Positions 50,750 through 59,791 are shown, counted from the stretch's first letter. The stretch: DNA of 64,000 bases from Prochlorococcus sp. AG-355-N16 (GCA_003278545.1 QCEF01000002.1:62001-126000); one strand, 5' to 3'. Made by a program: numbers and translations. Notes: generated by a model not told the origin, from the letters alone.

Positions 50750-50872
50750 ATGAAAACATTAAAGAAAAAAAGACTCGGCACATTGGAAGTTTATGTTATT
50801 TTCTTAAGCTGCATTTATGCAGGTTTTATAGGTTATAAATCTCTATTAAATATTTTATTTACTTGGAATTAA
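50750..50872 (+). CDS. 40-residue membrane peptide
   Basis: ATG ORF with basic lead (MKTLKKKRLGTLEV) and one helix (VIFLSCIYAGFIGY). Tail-to-tail 4-nt overlap with the next minus-strand micro-ORF. No family recognised. Confidence 0.5.
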   Translation: MKTLKKKRLGTLEVYVIFLSCIYAGFIGYKSLLNILFTWN

Positions 50873-51003
50873 TTAATTTTTTCTAATGATTTAATCAACT
50901 TACCTCCATCTTGGTCATCATCATCATTGGAAGCGAAAAATAAAAAAAATATTCCTAGAGAAGCTATAGATAGCGAAATTGACAATACAGAAAGCTCATC
51001 CAT
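50869..51003 (-). CDS. 44-residue membrane protein with acidic tail
   Basis: One helix (LSISLSIASLGIFFLFF), then NDDDDQDGGKLIKSL. The acidic QDGG segment after a membrane helix also occurs in the 60-residue protein at 52140, so they may form one family. Confidence 0.55.
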   Translation of the reverse strand: MDELSVLSISLSIASLGIFFLFFASNDDDDQDGGKLIKSLEKIN

Positions 51004-51122
51004 AAATTAGAAATTTTTACTATGATAAACGAAAAAAAATAAATGACAGTAAAGAAATAAACATTCTCGAAAATAAATATTTTTTTTATTTGTAAAATGA
51101 AAAAATACATCCGAAATATTTC

Positions 51123-51398
51123 GTGAAAGTTCTAATATCTTCACCCTGTAGTGCAAGCGTAATAATTCAGTATGGAATAAAAAGTTGGCCTATTTGGGAA
51201 TGTGAGCCAAGCAAATTTCAATGGAATTACCATGATAAGGAAATTTGCTTAATTATTGAAGGTCAAGCGAAAATAAGTACCCAAAACGGTGACATTTACG
51301 TTATTAAAGCTGGAGATTTAGTTGAGTTTCCTGCTGGACTTAACTGCGAATGGGAAGTAACCAAAAGTATTAAAAAACATTATCGATTGGGTAGCTAA
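51123..51398 (+). CDS. Cupin (DUF861-like) protein
   Basis: 91 residues, GTG start. SWPIWECEPSKFQWNYHDKE then CLIIEGQAKISTQNG and IKAGDLVEFPAG match small single-domain cupins of the cupin_3 type. Ligand unknown. Confidence 0.85.
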   Translation: MKVLISSPCSASVIIQYGIKSWPIWECEPSKFQWNYHDKEICLIIEGQAKISTQNGDIYVIKAGDLVEFPAGLNCEWEVTKSIKKHYRLGS

Positions 51399-51489
51399 AT
51401 TTAAGAAAAAAGATTTTTTCTTCTTTACTGTTAAGTCAATGTCGATAAAATATGGTTAATAAATAATTTTCAAGAAGGAAACAAATATT

Positions 51490-51660
51490 ATGCCTTTTAC
51501 TGATCAAGAATATTTTGAGGTTATTGAAAAAAACGAAATAGTAAAAAAGGCCTTTGAAAATATTAAGCAAATTTGCATTGATTTACAAAAACAAACAAAT
51601 TGTCCTGAAGAGGATCTAAAAGATTTTCTTGAATTTATTTCTAAACAATGGAATAAGTAA
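51490..51660 (+). CDS. 56-residue helical protein
   Basis: ATG with upstream AAGAAGGAAA-type purine stretch. Soluble and acidic (MPFTDQEYFEVIEKNEIVKK, then CPEEDLKDFLEFISKQWNK). No family recognised. Confidence 0.55.
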   Translation: MPFTDQEYFEVIEKNEIVKKAFENIKQICIDLQKQTNCPEEDLKDFLEFISKQWNK

Positions 51661-51724
51661 TAATTAACAAGCCTTTTAAATACTAAATTTAAAATTTCAA
51701 TTTAGTTTTCTGACACAATAAGTT

Positions 51725-51856
51725 CTAATCTAATTCCTTTTTTGGTTTTGTATTTATACTGGAAGTCCCTTTAGCAGCAGAAACGAAGAAAAAGAAGCCT
51801 ACAATTCCTGATATACCAAATATCGCAGCCAAAGGATCAAAAGTGAAAGAAAACAT
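51725..51856 (-). CDS. 43-residue membrane protein
   Basis: From ATG 51856 (a longer frame starts at 51907). One helix (LAAIFGISGIVGFFFFVSAA) and a short basic tail (NTKPKKELD). No family recognised. Confidence 0.5.
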   Translation of the reverse strand: MFSFTFDPLAAIFGISGIVGFFFFVSAAKGTSSINTKPKKELD

Positions 51857-52139
51857 AGAATTAATAAAATCAAGATAAATAATAGTTTTTGAATCAAAAT
51901 TGTACAATTATTGTTAAGTATAAAAAATAACAATCGCGCGATTCATTATGTCATTATTAGTTTCTCAGTAGGTTCAAGAAAATTATTATTCAAATTGATT
52001 TTAAGAATAAAAATATCAATACATACCAAAGACCTATTCGTAAGCAAGAGAAAATTTTTAAAAATATTTGTGGAAATATTGAATAAAACACCCACCCAGA
52101 GGATCCACAATTGCAGTTTCTTTTGATTATTATCGTTTT

Positions 52140-52322
52140 ATGACAGAATTCTACTCAGCTTCTTCCTCGGTAAGTCCTTTTACAGCGATTTTATGGTGCC
52201 TTTATCCAGTAGCTGTACTTGTAATTATTGAATTACTTCTGGGGGGCGGATTTGATGACGACAACAACGATGACCAAGATGGTGGAATGCTAATACCTGC
52301 TTACTCTAGTTCAGACGTTTGA
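52140..52322 (+). CDS. 60-residue membrane protein with acidic tail
   Basis: One helix (ILWCLYPVAVLVIIELLLGG) followed by FDDDNNDDQDGGMLIPAY. The acidic QDGG motif recalls the minus-strand ORF at 50869-51003. Likely membrane-anchored with an acidic cytosolic or lumenal tail that could bind cations (inference). Confidence 0.62.
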   Translation: MTEFYSASSSVSPFTAILWCLYPVAVLVIIELLLGGGFDDDNNDDQDGGMLIPAYSSSDV

Positions 52323-52359
52323 ATTTTTGAATTAAATACTCATAAAGAATTTAATTAAA

Positions 52360-52500
52360 TTGGTTAATAATATTGATAAAACTCATATTTCTCTTATAAC
52401 ACTTACCATCCTAATGATTTCCTCTCTAACCTGGCTCGTCTTAAGAACCCTTAAAGAAGGTAGAAAAGCTCTAACAGAAATAAATAAGGATAGATCTTGA
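52360..52500 (+). CDS. 46-residue membrane protein
   Basis: TTG start. One helix (ISLITLTILMISSLTWLVL) then a basic tail (RTLKEGRKALTEINKDRS). No family recognised. Confidence 0.5.
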   Translation: MVNNIDKTHISLITLTILMISSLTWLVLRTLKEGRKALTEINKDRS

Positions 52501-52742
52501 AATACAATAAAGATTCAAAAATGCAGAATTTGATTAGATTTATAAAACTCTTAGATTTATAATTTTTACTAAATAGATATTTTCCAAAAATTTAAAAACT
52601 TTTCCTTCTCAAAGTTTAGGAAAAGCATAAAAAACTTGAAGAAATACTAGAATTAATTCGATTGCTAAGTCAAAAAATTACCAATCTGTTGAAATCCCAT
52701 TTTTATGAAATGACCTCTTTGTTATTAGTTTTATAAATTAAA

Positions 52743-52838
52743 ATGCATCTAAATTCTTTACTTTATATTTGTTCTATATCTTTATTCATTTATATAATGG
52801 CGCTTTTTTGGAGAGACTTGCCAAATCAAAAAAAGTAA
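52743..52838 (+). CDS. 31-residue membrane peptide, PsbT-like size
   Basis: ATG ORF of one helix (LLYICSISLFIYIMALF) and a short tail WRDLPNQKK. Length and tail distantly recall PsbT, but identity is too low to claim it. Confidence 0.45.
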   Translation: MHLNSLLYICSISLFIYIMALFWRDLPNQKK

Positions 52839-52920
52839 ATAAATAATTAATATTAATTTTGTTGCTTATCAAAATAAATTGAGTTATTAATTTAATATTG
52901 GATTTAATTTTTTTATATAA

Positions 52921-53085
52921 ATGTTGAAAGAATCTTCAAATAACAATAACAAAAACATATTCTCAAAAACTAACAGTATTGCAAAAGAAAAGATGATTTG
53001 CAAAGACGGATTCTGTTCATTACCAAATCAAGATGAGATTTCAAAACAAGATTCAAATGATATGAATTTATTTGATCCTATTTAG
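52921..53085 (+). CDS. 54-residue Asn-rich protein with two Cys
   Basis: ATG ORF, soluble. The centre reads SIAKEKMICKDGFCSLPNQ with CxxxxC, flanked by Asn/Ser-rich and acidic ends. No family recognised; the Cys pair could bind metal or form a disulfide. Confidence 0.5.
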   Translation: MLKESSNNNNKNIFSKTNSIAKEKMICKDGFCSLPNQDEISKQDSNDMNLFDPI

Positions 53086-53153
53086 TAAATAAATAATATT
53101 TTGATAAATTAAAGATTAAATTGATAATGTTAGATTCTCTGATTTTTTAATTT

Positions 53154-53489
53154 ATGTTTAATGGCTTTTTTAACGCATATAAAGAGTTTTGGATTAAAGC
53201 TACAGACTTCAAAGGATTCACATCTCGATCGGACTGGTGGTTAGTTCAACTAGCGAATCTTATAATTTCTTTCCTAACTATCCCAATATTTTTAAAAACT
53301 TTTGGTTTCAATGTTTATGGCATAGTTTGTATCATTCCTCAAATAGCTATTGATGTGAGAAGAATCAAAGATTTTGGAAAAGATTGGAAATGGATCTTTA
53401 TTAATTTAATACCTATCTTAGGATGGATCTTGTGGTTCATCTGGCTAGGCTTTGGTAAAACTGGTAATGGAAAAAATAAACTTATATAG
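53154..53489 (+). CDS. DUF805 membrane protein
   Basis: 111 residues. FTSRSDWWLVQLANLIISF, DVRRIKDFGKDWKW and WFIWLGFGKTGNGKN are DUF805 motifs with three or four helices. Function unknown. Confidence 0.85.
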   Translation: MFNGFFNAYKEFWIKATDFKGFTSRSDWWLVQLANLIISFLTIPIFLKTFGFNVYGIVCIIPQIAIDVRRIKDFGKDWKWIFINLIPILGWILWFIWLGFGKTGNGKNKLI

Positions 53490-53500
53490 AAATTAACTCC

Positions 53501-53815
53501 TCATTTTTTTCTTTTTTTAAAATCTACAAATCTAACCTTTTTTCTTAACTCTATTTGTTTTTCAAGAATTCTAAAAACATGCATCTCGCATTCGGTTAAC
53601 TTAAGAAACTGATCAAGTGTATCTTTATCTTCTTCATCAAAATCCTCAAAAACTTCTGAAATAGCAGTACTATTTCTAGAAATAAAATCCTCTGCTACAT
53701 TTAATGGATTCTTGCCTGATTCGAAATCCTGAAAAGCTTCATAAGAATTAAGTTCTCTTGTTAACCATTTAAACCATGGTTCATTTTTATTTTTTTTATT
53801 TATGATCTTCTTCAT
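53501..53815 (-). CDS. Small helical protein, paralogue of 42792-43058
   Basis: 104 residues. PWFKWLTRELNSYEAFQDFE, VAEDFISRN and LDQFLKLTECEMHVFRIL line up with the gene at 42792. Longer because of Lys-rich ends. Function unknown. Confidence 0.62.
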   Translation of the reverse strand: MKKIINKKNKNEPWFKWLTRELNSYEAFQDFESGKNPLNVAEDFISRNSTAISEVFEDFDEEDKDTLDQFLKLTECEMHVFRILEKQIELRKKVRFVDFKKRKK

Positions 53816-54022
53816 GAAAAAATTTTTACTAGTTTAATCATTATTAGTTATTTATTCTTTGACAGCTGTACAAATACTTATTTTAAAAAACAAATTAAAG
53901 ATTAAACTTATTTTTTTTACAAAATAACTAGCATAATTACCATAAAACTTTTTAAAGAATAAGTATTTATTACTCATTTTTTTGTATATGAGATAGCTAA
54001 AATTTATTTTTAGTAAAGTACA

Positions 54023-54241
54023 TTGTCAATTCCATTTTACGACTTTCCTTCATCTCCAATTTTAATAATTGGTGCTCTTGGCATTGCAGTAGCGATAGCA
54101 GTTTTTTTTGTCTCTTACCAAAAATATTTCAATTCTCCATTGAACAAAGAGCTTGCAGAAAAGAAAAAAGCCTTAATTAAGGAACAAAAAGAATTAAATG
54201 AAAGATTAGAAAAAATAGAACAAGATTTAAAAAATTTATAA
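54023..54241 (+). CDS. Single-helix protein with coiled-coil tail
   Basis: 72 residues, TTG start. One N-terminal helix (ILIIGALGIAVAIAVFFVSY) then a heptad-rich tail (ELAEKKKALIKEQKELNERL). Layout as in the gene at 49424; no family recognised. Confidence 0.6.
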   Translation: MSIPFYDFPSSPILIIGALGIAVAIAVFFVSYQKYFNSPLNKELAEKKKALIKEQKELNERLEKIEQDLKNL

Positions 54242-54327
54242 AAAATTACTTTTAAATAGAGATGAGTTAATGATCTCGGATTCAAGACCTTAATTTTTTT
54301 AACAGGAATTTTGGTCTATAAGGAGAT

Positions 54328-54483
54328 ATGGATAAAGATCATCTTATTGAGTTAATTTCTAATAGTCTTCTTTACGAGAGTAAAAATTCTGACTCTAATA
54401 GGAATCTTAGTGATTTTAAAAATTACCTAGAAAGATTAAATCTAGATCAATTGAGAACTATGTCTAAAGAATTTATTCTTTAG
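54328..54483 (+). CDS. 51-residue soluble helical protein
   Basis: ATG preceded by a clear AAGGAG ribosome site. It encodes MDKDHLIELISNSLLYESK, then LSDFKNYLERLNLDQLRTM. No family recognised. The ribosome site gives fair coding support. Confidence 0.6.
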   Translation: MDKDHLIELISNSLLYESKNSDSNRNLSDFKNYLERLNLDQLRTMSKEFIL

Positions 54484-54560
54484 TATGTTTTTAGGATATT
54501 TTTTTTATTAAATAATCAATACTTTTTAAAAATTGTTAGTATCAAAAAAATAATAGAAAT

Positions 54561-55667
54561 ATGCTTAAAGTAAATAGAGGCGATTTTTTAATAAAACCTT
54601 TTTTAAAAAGAAATAATATTAGAGCTTCTTATCAAATTATTTCTACCATCCTACCAATCTTTTCTTTTTGGTTAATCGTCCACCAAATAATAAATCAACC
54701 TTTTTCATTATTGATCAAAAGCTTTCTATTGATACCTTTTTTAGTTCTTCTAACTCTATTCTCTTCTCGAACGTTCTCATTAATGCATGATTGCGGTCAT
54801 AATTCTCTTTTTACAAAACGGAAATTAAACCGCTTTTTTGGATTTTTACTTGGATTGGTTAATGGTATACCCCAGAAGTCATGGTCAATTGATCATGCAT
54901 TTCATCATAGAAATAATGGAAATTGGGAAATTTACAAAGGGCCTATAGATGTTTTAAGTCTTGAAGATTATGAATCTCTTCCAAAAAGAGAGCAAATATT
55001 TTATAAAGTAAGTCGAAACTGGATGATGCTTTTCCCTGGCGGTTTTTTTTACTTAGTTTTAAAACCTAGATTAGGTCTTGTCATTATTATTTTTAATTTC
55101 ATTAAAGATATATTGGAAGAGACTTTTATCAAAATAAAAAGAAGAGAAATTTCTCAACTTTTAGCTATTAATTCAAGAATCAAACCACCTTTTTCTGATT
55201 ATGGAGATAATTTTAGTGAACTTTGTGAATTAATAATCAATAACATAGTAGTGATAATAGGTTGGATTTTTATGTGTAAATGGTTGGGGTTAGTTTTTTT
55301 CTTATCATTTTATTCCATTGTATTAACCTTATCAGCAGCAATTTTAATATGTGTTTTTTTCGTACAACATAACTATGAGAATGCATATGCTAAAAACACA
55401 AAGAATTGGGATCTCATCGATGGAGCTATTCTAGGTAGTAGCAATTTAGATATCCCTAACTGGCTAAATTGGTTTTTAGCAGACATCTCATTCCACAGCA
55501 TTCATCATCTCTCTGAGAGAATACCAAATTACAACTTAAGAGCTTGTCATAAAGCAAACATTCATTTGCTACAACAATCAAAGTTCTTAAAATTGAGAGA
55601 TTTTTCAAAATGCTTCAAATATATTATTTGGGATAATAAAAATGAAAAATTAATTCCAATAAATTAA
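54561..55667 (+). CDS. Fatty acid desaturase-family protein
   Basis: 368 residues, membrane-bound di-iron type. The three His boxes are HDCGH (H76, H80), HAFHH (H112, H115, H116) and HSIHH (H312, H315, H316). Several helices surround them. Family could be acyl-lipid desaturase or a related hydroxylase; substrate is not decided. A second, more DesA-like gene lies 1.7 kb away. Confidence 0.82.
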   Translation: MLKVNRGDFLIKPFLKRNNIRASYQIISTILPIFSFWLIVHQIINQPFSLLIKSFLLIPFLVLLTLFSSRTFSLMHDCGHNSLFTKRKLNRFFGFLLGLVNGIPQKSWSIDHAFHHRNNGNWEIYKGPIDVLSLEDYESLPKREQIFYKVSRNWMMLFPGGFFYLVLKPRLGLVIIIFNFIKDILEETFIKIKRREISQLLAINSRIKPPFSDYGDNFSELCELIINNIVVIIGWIFMCKWLGLVFFLSFYSIVLTLSAAILICVFFVQHNYENAYAKNTKNWDLIDGAILGSSNLDIPNWLNWFLADISFHSIHHLSERIPNYNLRACHKANIHLLQQSKFLKLRDFSKCFKYIIWDNKNEKLIPIN

Positions 55668-55670
55668 TAC

Positions 55671-55823
55671 CTAATTCAACCTTCTTCTCAATTTTCTTTT
55701 TAGTGGAATACTGCTATATGCATGAGTACCAATGGATGGAGGCAAGTCATTCTTAAAAGGATGCATAAAAGCATTTGCCATACTCTCTAACATTTTCGAA
55801 AGCCAATTAATTGCTGATTTCAT
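55671..55823 (-). CDS. 50-residue basic protein
   Basis: ATG ORF, minus strand. Amphipathic N terminus (MKSAINWLSKMLESMANAF) then NDLPPSIGTHAYSSIPLKRK. Begins right after the desaturase, convergent. No family recognised. Confidence 0.5.
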   Translation of the reverse strand: MKSAINWLSKMLESMANAFMHPFKNDLPPSIGTHAYSSIPLKRKLRRRLN

Positions 55824-56105
55824 TTGAAAATCTAAAAGTGTACTTTTTTTATCATCTAATTAAATTACCTAAAAGTAAATCAGTCTTTATGCTGATTTTT
55901 CAAGAAGATTACTTTATAAATTAACAATAAATAATCAAAATTATTTTTTACTTTTATGTTTCAAAAGAAGGATATTACTTCTAAAGTAAACCAGTTGCAA
56001 AGAAATTTAGTAAATAATACTTATTTTTTCTGATTTACTTAATAAATTAAATTATTGAACATAAATTCGTGCTATATCTCTTTTCCAAATAAATCCAACA
56101 ATATT
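55824..56105. other. Intergenic with a short stem-loop
   Basis: 282 nt without a confident gene. AAATCAG and CTGATTT (55877-55898) form a 7-bp stem followed by T-rich sequence, a weak plus-strand terminator. A 25-residue ORF at 55956-56033 is probably chance. Confidence 0.35.
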
Positions 56106-56264
56106 ATGAATGATTCATTTGTTTCTACCAACCAGAATACAGAAATAGATTCTATTAATTCATATTTCGAGTGTATTACTGAATGCAGTATTGTGGATGG
56201 TCATCAAGAATGTATTACTCGTTGTTTAGAAGTTCATTTAAAGGGAGGTGATCAAAATGAATAA
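56106..56264 (+). CDS. Twin-CX3C small protein
   Basis: 52 residues from ATG 56106 (an upstream in-frame start at 56055 is less likely). The core reads FECITECSIVDGHQECITRC: two CX3C motifs separated by 9 residues, like a helical-hairpin disulfide (CHCH-like) fold. Soluble. Function unknown. It overlaps the next ORF by 8 nt. Confidence 0.6.
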   Translation: MNDSFVSTNQNTEIDSINSYFECITECSIVDGHQECITRCLEVHLKGGDQNE

Positions 56265-56409
56265 AAAAAATTCACCTCAAAGGAAAACAACTTTAAAATG
56301 GAACTCGAATGGAGAGCTTTCCGAAATTGATATGTTAAGAATTTTAGAAAAGATATCATCACATGAACTTAATCAATGCGAATTAACATGCGATTCAGAT
56401 CAATTTTAA
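56257..56409 (+). CDS. 50-residue protein coupled to the twin-CX3C gene
   Basis: ATG 56257 has a strong AAGGGAGGTGAT ribosome site inside the end of the upstream gene. MNKKNSPQRKTTLKWNSNG then EIDMLRILEKISSHE and LNQCELTCDSDQF (CxxxC). Two short cysteine proteins in one transcript suggest a joint role. Family unknown. Confidence 0.58.
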   Translation: MNKKNSPQRKTTLKWNSNGELSEIDMLRILEKISSHELNQCELTCDSDQF

Positions 56410-56666
56410 ATTTATTTATTTCTAGATCTTTTTAAATTTTTAATTACACAAAAAAATTTTGAGGCTAATATCAAAAAAAATATTATTATTGAGCTGTATT
56501 TTAATGATCTTAAGTCAGACTAGATTTAAATTTCTTTTTCAATATTTTTACTAATTCTGCTGATAAAAAAGCAACATAGGAGACTTAGTGATATCACTTT
56601 TTTAATTGATCAGATTTCAATCAGGATTTAGAACATTCCAAAATAACCCTAGGTTTTATCTAAAAA
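56410..56666. other. AT-rich intergenic, no gene seen
   Basis: 257 nt with short stop-riddled frames and no strong hairpin. Confidence 0.4.
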
Positions 56667-56927
56667 TTAATTTTTAGAACTCCTATCTTTTTTTAAGAAT
56701 GTTTTACTAATTTCATTTTTTGTTAGTTGAATCGGTTTTACTAAACCTGAATCACCATGAGTTGGGCAATAATAAGTCATAAGCAACCACTTTTTTTCTT
56801 CATCCATAACTAAGCTTTTTAAATAATGATTAAGTAAATAAGATGAATTATGAAAAAATTGATTTTTTTTAATCTTTTTTTCTTTTTTACTTAATAATTT
56901 ATAAAAATTCTGAATCAATTCCCACAA
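56667..56927 (-). CDS. Small unknown protein
   Basis: 86 residues from TTG 56927. The Lys-rich N-terminal half may be untranslated; a start at the internal Met (MDEEKKWLLMTYYCPTHGDS) would give a 46-residue protein with CPTHGDSGLV that looks like the conserved core. No family recognised. Confidence 0.4.
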   Translation of the reverse strand: MWELIQNFYKLLSKKEKKIKKNQFFHNSSYLLNHYLKSLVMDEEKKWLLMTYYCPTHGDSGLVKPIQLTKNEISKTFLKKDRSSKN

Positions 56928-56994
56928 AATAGATATAAATACGCATGACTTTAGACAAAAATCCTGCTATTTATTAATAAATTCAAAATTATTC

Positions 56995-57126
56995 ATGTCT
57001 TTAGAGTCTATATTGATGGTAGTTGCTCCAATCTGTCTTTTTACAGTAGGAGTTATTGTTTTACCTATCCTAGTAAAGCCACGTAAACAATCCGGTTTAC
57101 CCAAGAGGTATATACGCGGTCTTTAA
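56995..57126 (+). CDS. 43-residue membrane protein
   Basis: ATG ORF with one helix (ILMVVAPICLFTVGVIVLPI) and a basic tail (KPRKQSGLPKRYIRGL). No family recognised. Confidence 0.52.
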   Translation: MSLESILMVVAPICLFTVGVIVLPILVKPRKQSGLPKRYIRGL

Positions 57127-57378
57127 ATTATTTAAACTTTAAATAGAGCAAAGAAAGTCAGGGAAAAAAGAATTAATATAGATATTTAAAAAGATAATTA
57201 AAATGATTGCGATAAAAGAATAAAATAAAAAATGTTTGGCACAAATAATTTTATTTGAAAATTAAATTCGTAAAACTTCACGAAAAAAATTATAAATTCT
57301 TTTAATTATGAGATCCAGTGATGGATAATAGAACATATAAATTCACTTTTATTTAACAAAATTCTTAACCAAAAAAAT

Positions 57379-58545
57379 TTGAGTAATATAAAATTTTCAG
57401 GTCTTAATGGCCAAGCGCTTCTAATAGAGGATAAAGATATCCCAAGCATAAAAGAGTTTCAGGATTTTATCCCAGATCACTACTTTAAGTGCAATACCAA
57501 AACTTCTTTGAGGTATCTTTTACAATCAGCTTTAATTCAATCATTAGTAGTTGCGATAGGGTTATATATTCCATTTACCCCCCAAATGATCCCGATTTGG
57601 ATTATTTATGCACTATTATCAGGTACGACTGCAATGGGATTCTGGGTAATTGCCCATGAATGTGGGCATGGAGCATTCTCTAAAAACAAGACATTGGAAT
57701 CTGTTACTGGTTATTTACTACATTCATTTCTTCTAGTGCCTTATTTTTCTTGGCAGCGTTCCCATGCAGTTCATCATCGATTCACAAATAACATAACCAA
57801 TGGAGAAACTCACGTTCCTTTAGTCATTAAAGGTAATGGAGTTACAGAAAAAGTTGGCGGAGAAAAAGAATTAAATTTTTCAAATGCCCTAGGTAAGAAA
57901 AATTATGGAATTCTTCAACTTGTTTTACATCTAATATTTGGCTGGCCTGCTTATTTACTTACAGGAAGTACAGGAGGTGTTAAATATGGCACTTCAAATC
58001 ATTTTTGGCCAATTAAACCATTTTCTAAAGCATTATGGCCATCAATCTGGGCCAAGAAAGTTTGGATATCAGATATTGGTGTAGGTTTGACATTAGTAGG
58101 CATTATTTGTTTGATTTTCAAGTATGGATTATTTCCAGTAATTGCACTGTATTTTGGCCCTTTATTAGTGGTTAATTGTTGGCTAGTAGTTTATACATGG
58201 CTTCATCATACAGATTCAGATGTACCTCATCTTTCAAATACGGAATTTTCCTTTATGAGAGGCGCATTTCTATCTATTGACAGGCCTTACGGTAGAGTCC
58301 TTAATTTTCTTCACCATAATATAGGTTCGAGCCATGTCGTTCATCATGTATGTCCAACGATCCCTCATTACCATGCAAAAAAGGCGACTGTCTTAATTAA
58401 AAAAGCCTTTAAAAAAGCATATCTTTTTAATCCTGATCCAATTCACAAAGCTCTATGGAATATTGCATGCAACTGCGTTGCTGTTGCATCAGACATCAAG
58501 AGAGGAAGATATATCTGGCAATCTTCATACAAAATTGTGGATTAA
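57379..58545 (+). CDS. desA: DesA-type acyl-lipid desaturase
   Basis: 388 residues, TTG start. His boxes are HECGH (H93, H97), HAVHH (H129, H132, H133) and HVVHH (H319, H322, H323), with the context AHECGHGAFSKNKT and WQRSHAVHHRFTNN as in delta-12/omega-type cyanobacterial desaturases. It inserts a double bond in membrane lipids using ferredoxin (petF is in the window). Exact regiospecificity is not readable. Confidence 0.88.
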   Translation: MSNIKFSGLNGQALLIEDKDIPSIKEFQDFIPDHYFKCNTKTSLRYLLQSALIQSLVVAIGLYIPFTPQMIPIWIIYALLSGTTAMGFWVIAHECGHGAFSKNKTLESVTGYLLHSFLLVPYFSWQRSHAVHHRFTNNITNGETHVPLVIKGNGVTEKVGGEKELNFSNALGKKNYGILQLVLHLIFGWPAYLLTGSTGGVKYGTSNHFWPIKPFSKALWPSIWAKKVWISDIGVGLTLVGIICLIFKYGLFPVIALYFGPLLVVNCWLVVYTWLHHTDSDVPHLSNTEFSFMRGAFLSIDRPYGRVLNFLHHNIGSSHVVHHVCPTIPHYHAKKATVLIKKAFKKAYLFNPDPIHKALWNIACNCVAVASDIKRGRYIWQSSYKIVD

Positions 58546-58662
58546 ACACACAACGATCATCAATTCTTCATCACATTAATTTGCGCAAATCTGAAAAGAA
58601 TATAAAAGAATTAGCAATAACAAATTTTTCATCTTAGAAAATACTTAAATTTTAGTAAATCT

Positions 58663-58824
58663 ATGAGTGGCGACAATTTGCATGGTAAGCAGCCTATTAA
58701 GTTTTATTCGGAAAAAATAACACTTACAAAAGTTGAATTATTAGAAAGGCAGTTGAGTTTGGGCGAAAAAATTTCAGATTTAGATCAAAAGCATAAAGAA
58801 TGGAGCAAAAAACTATCAGGCTGA
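58663..58824 (+). CDS. 53-residue soluble protein
   Basis: ATG ORF. MSGDNLHGKQPIKFYSEK then ITLTKVELLERQLSLGEKIS and a charged end. No family recognised. Confidence 0.52.
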   Translation: MSGDNLHGKQPIKFYSEKITLTKVELLERQLSLGEKISDLDQKHKEWSKKLSG

Positions 58825-58873
58825 TCATTGAATATTATGAATTTTATTTCTGATCGATATTTGTATTTACTTA

Positions 58874-59524
58874 TCAATAAATTTTTCTGTAAATTATTGA
58901 AAAATTATTTGCAGGCATCCTAATAATATCTTCTTGATAAAAACCATTTTTCTTACTCTCATAACAAACTTCCTCAAGATTCCTAATACCCCAAAGATCA
59001 TTTTGCATTTTCAATGAATTATCGAAAAAATAATTACTCTCGCTTATATGCTTATTACAAATTTTGAATGGTCCATACAATATCAAAAATTGTCCATTTT
59101 TAAGTAATTTTCCTGACTCTCTCAAGAGTGCTACAGTACAAGACCACTTTGCTACATGAATCATATTTATAGAGACTATTCCTTGCAAAGAATTAGCTAA
59201 TCTCAATGGAATTTTCCAAGGAATTTTTTCTACATCAATCTCAAGAGGCTGAGGCATTTTCTGAGTTAAGTCTTCATACTCAATCCAAGAACTTATACTT
59301 TTTCTATGCGCTAACTGTGGGTCACTTGTTTGCCAAATTATTTCAGGAAAGCATTTTTGAAAAAACACTGCATGCTCACCGCTCCCACTCCCGATTTCCA
59401 ATACTGAACCTTTTTTTATAATTCTTGTTAGTACATCACTAATGCATTCTCTATTTCTTTGAGTTGCAGGAAAATAAAGTCTATTATCCAAAATTAAAAA
59501 AATTTGGCGCTTCAGTATAAACAA
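58874..59524 (-). CDS. DUF938 methyltransferase-like protein
   Basis: 216 residues. LYFPATQRNRECISDVL, KGSVLEIGSGSGEHAVFFQK and VSINMIHVAKWS match DUF938, a class I methyltransferase fold. Substrate unknown. Confidence 0.8.
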   Translation of the reverse strand: MFILKRQIFLILDNRLYFPATQRNRECISDVLTRIIKKGSVLEIGSGSGEHAVFFQKCFPEIIWQTSDPQLAHRKSISSWIEYEDLTQKMPQPLEIDVEKIPWKIPLRLANSLQGIVSINMIHVAKWSCTVALLRESGKLLKNGQFLILYGPFKICNKHISESNYFFDNSLKMQNDLWGIRNLEEVCYESKKNGFYQEDIIRMPANNFSIIYRKIY

Positions 59525-59542
59525 TAATTCTAAAATCTTGGA

Positions 59543-59653
59543 TTATTTAACCTTTCTCAATTTAGGAGTCTTGAAAAACATTATTTTAAGGCTAAAAAAT
59601 AATATTGAAATTATAAGAGTAGGCAAGATATAAAGTATTAAATCAGAATTCAT
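59543..59653 (-). CDS. 36-residue membrane peptide
   Basis: ATG ORF, minus strand. One helix (LILYILPTLIISILFFSL) and a basic tail (KTPKLRKVK). No family recognised. Confidence 0.45.
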   Translation of the reverse strand: MNSDLILYILPTLIISILFFSLKIMFFKTPKLRKVK

Positions 59654-59791
59654 TAGGGAAGGAATCCATCCAAAAATTAAATGCATGTAGTAAGTCGCAA
59701 ATGACATAAATTCATATATATCTAATTTATTAATAGCAATTATTTGAATTTTACAAACAATTTTTAGTCAAAATCCAAAAATTCTCATAAA

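Noticed and set aside
51911-52126. 71-residue plus-strand ORF
   Set aside because: Lys/Ile/Phe-rich composition typical of random AT-rich DNA, no motif, no ribosome site; probably chance.
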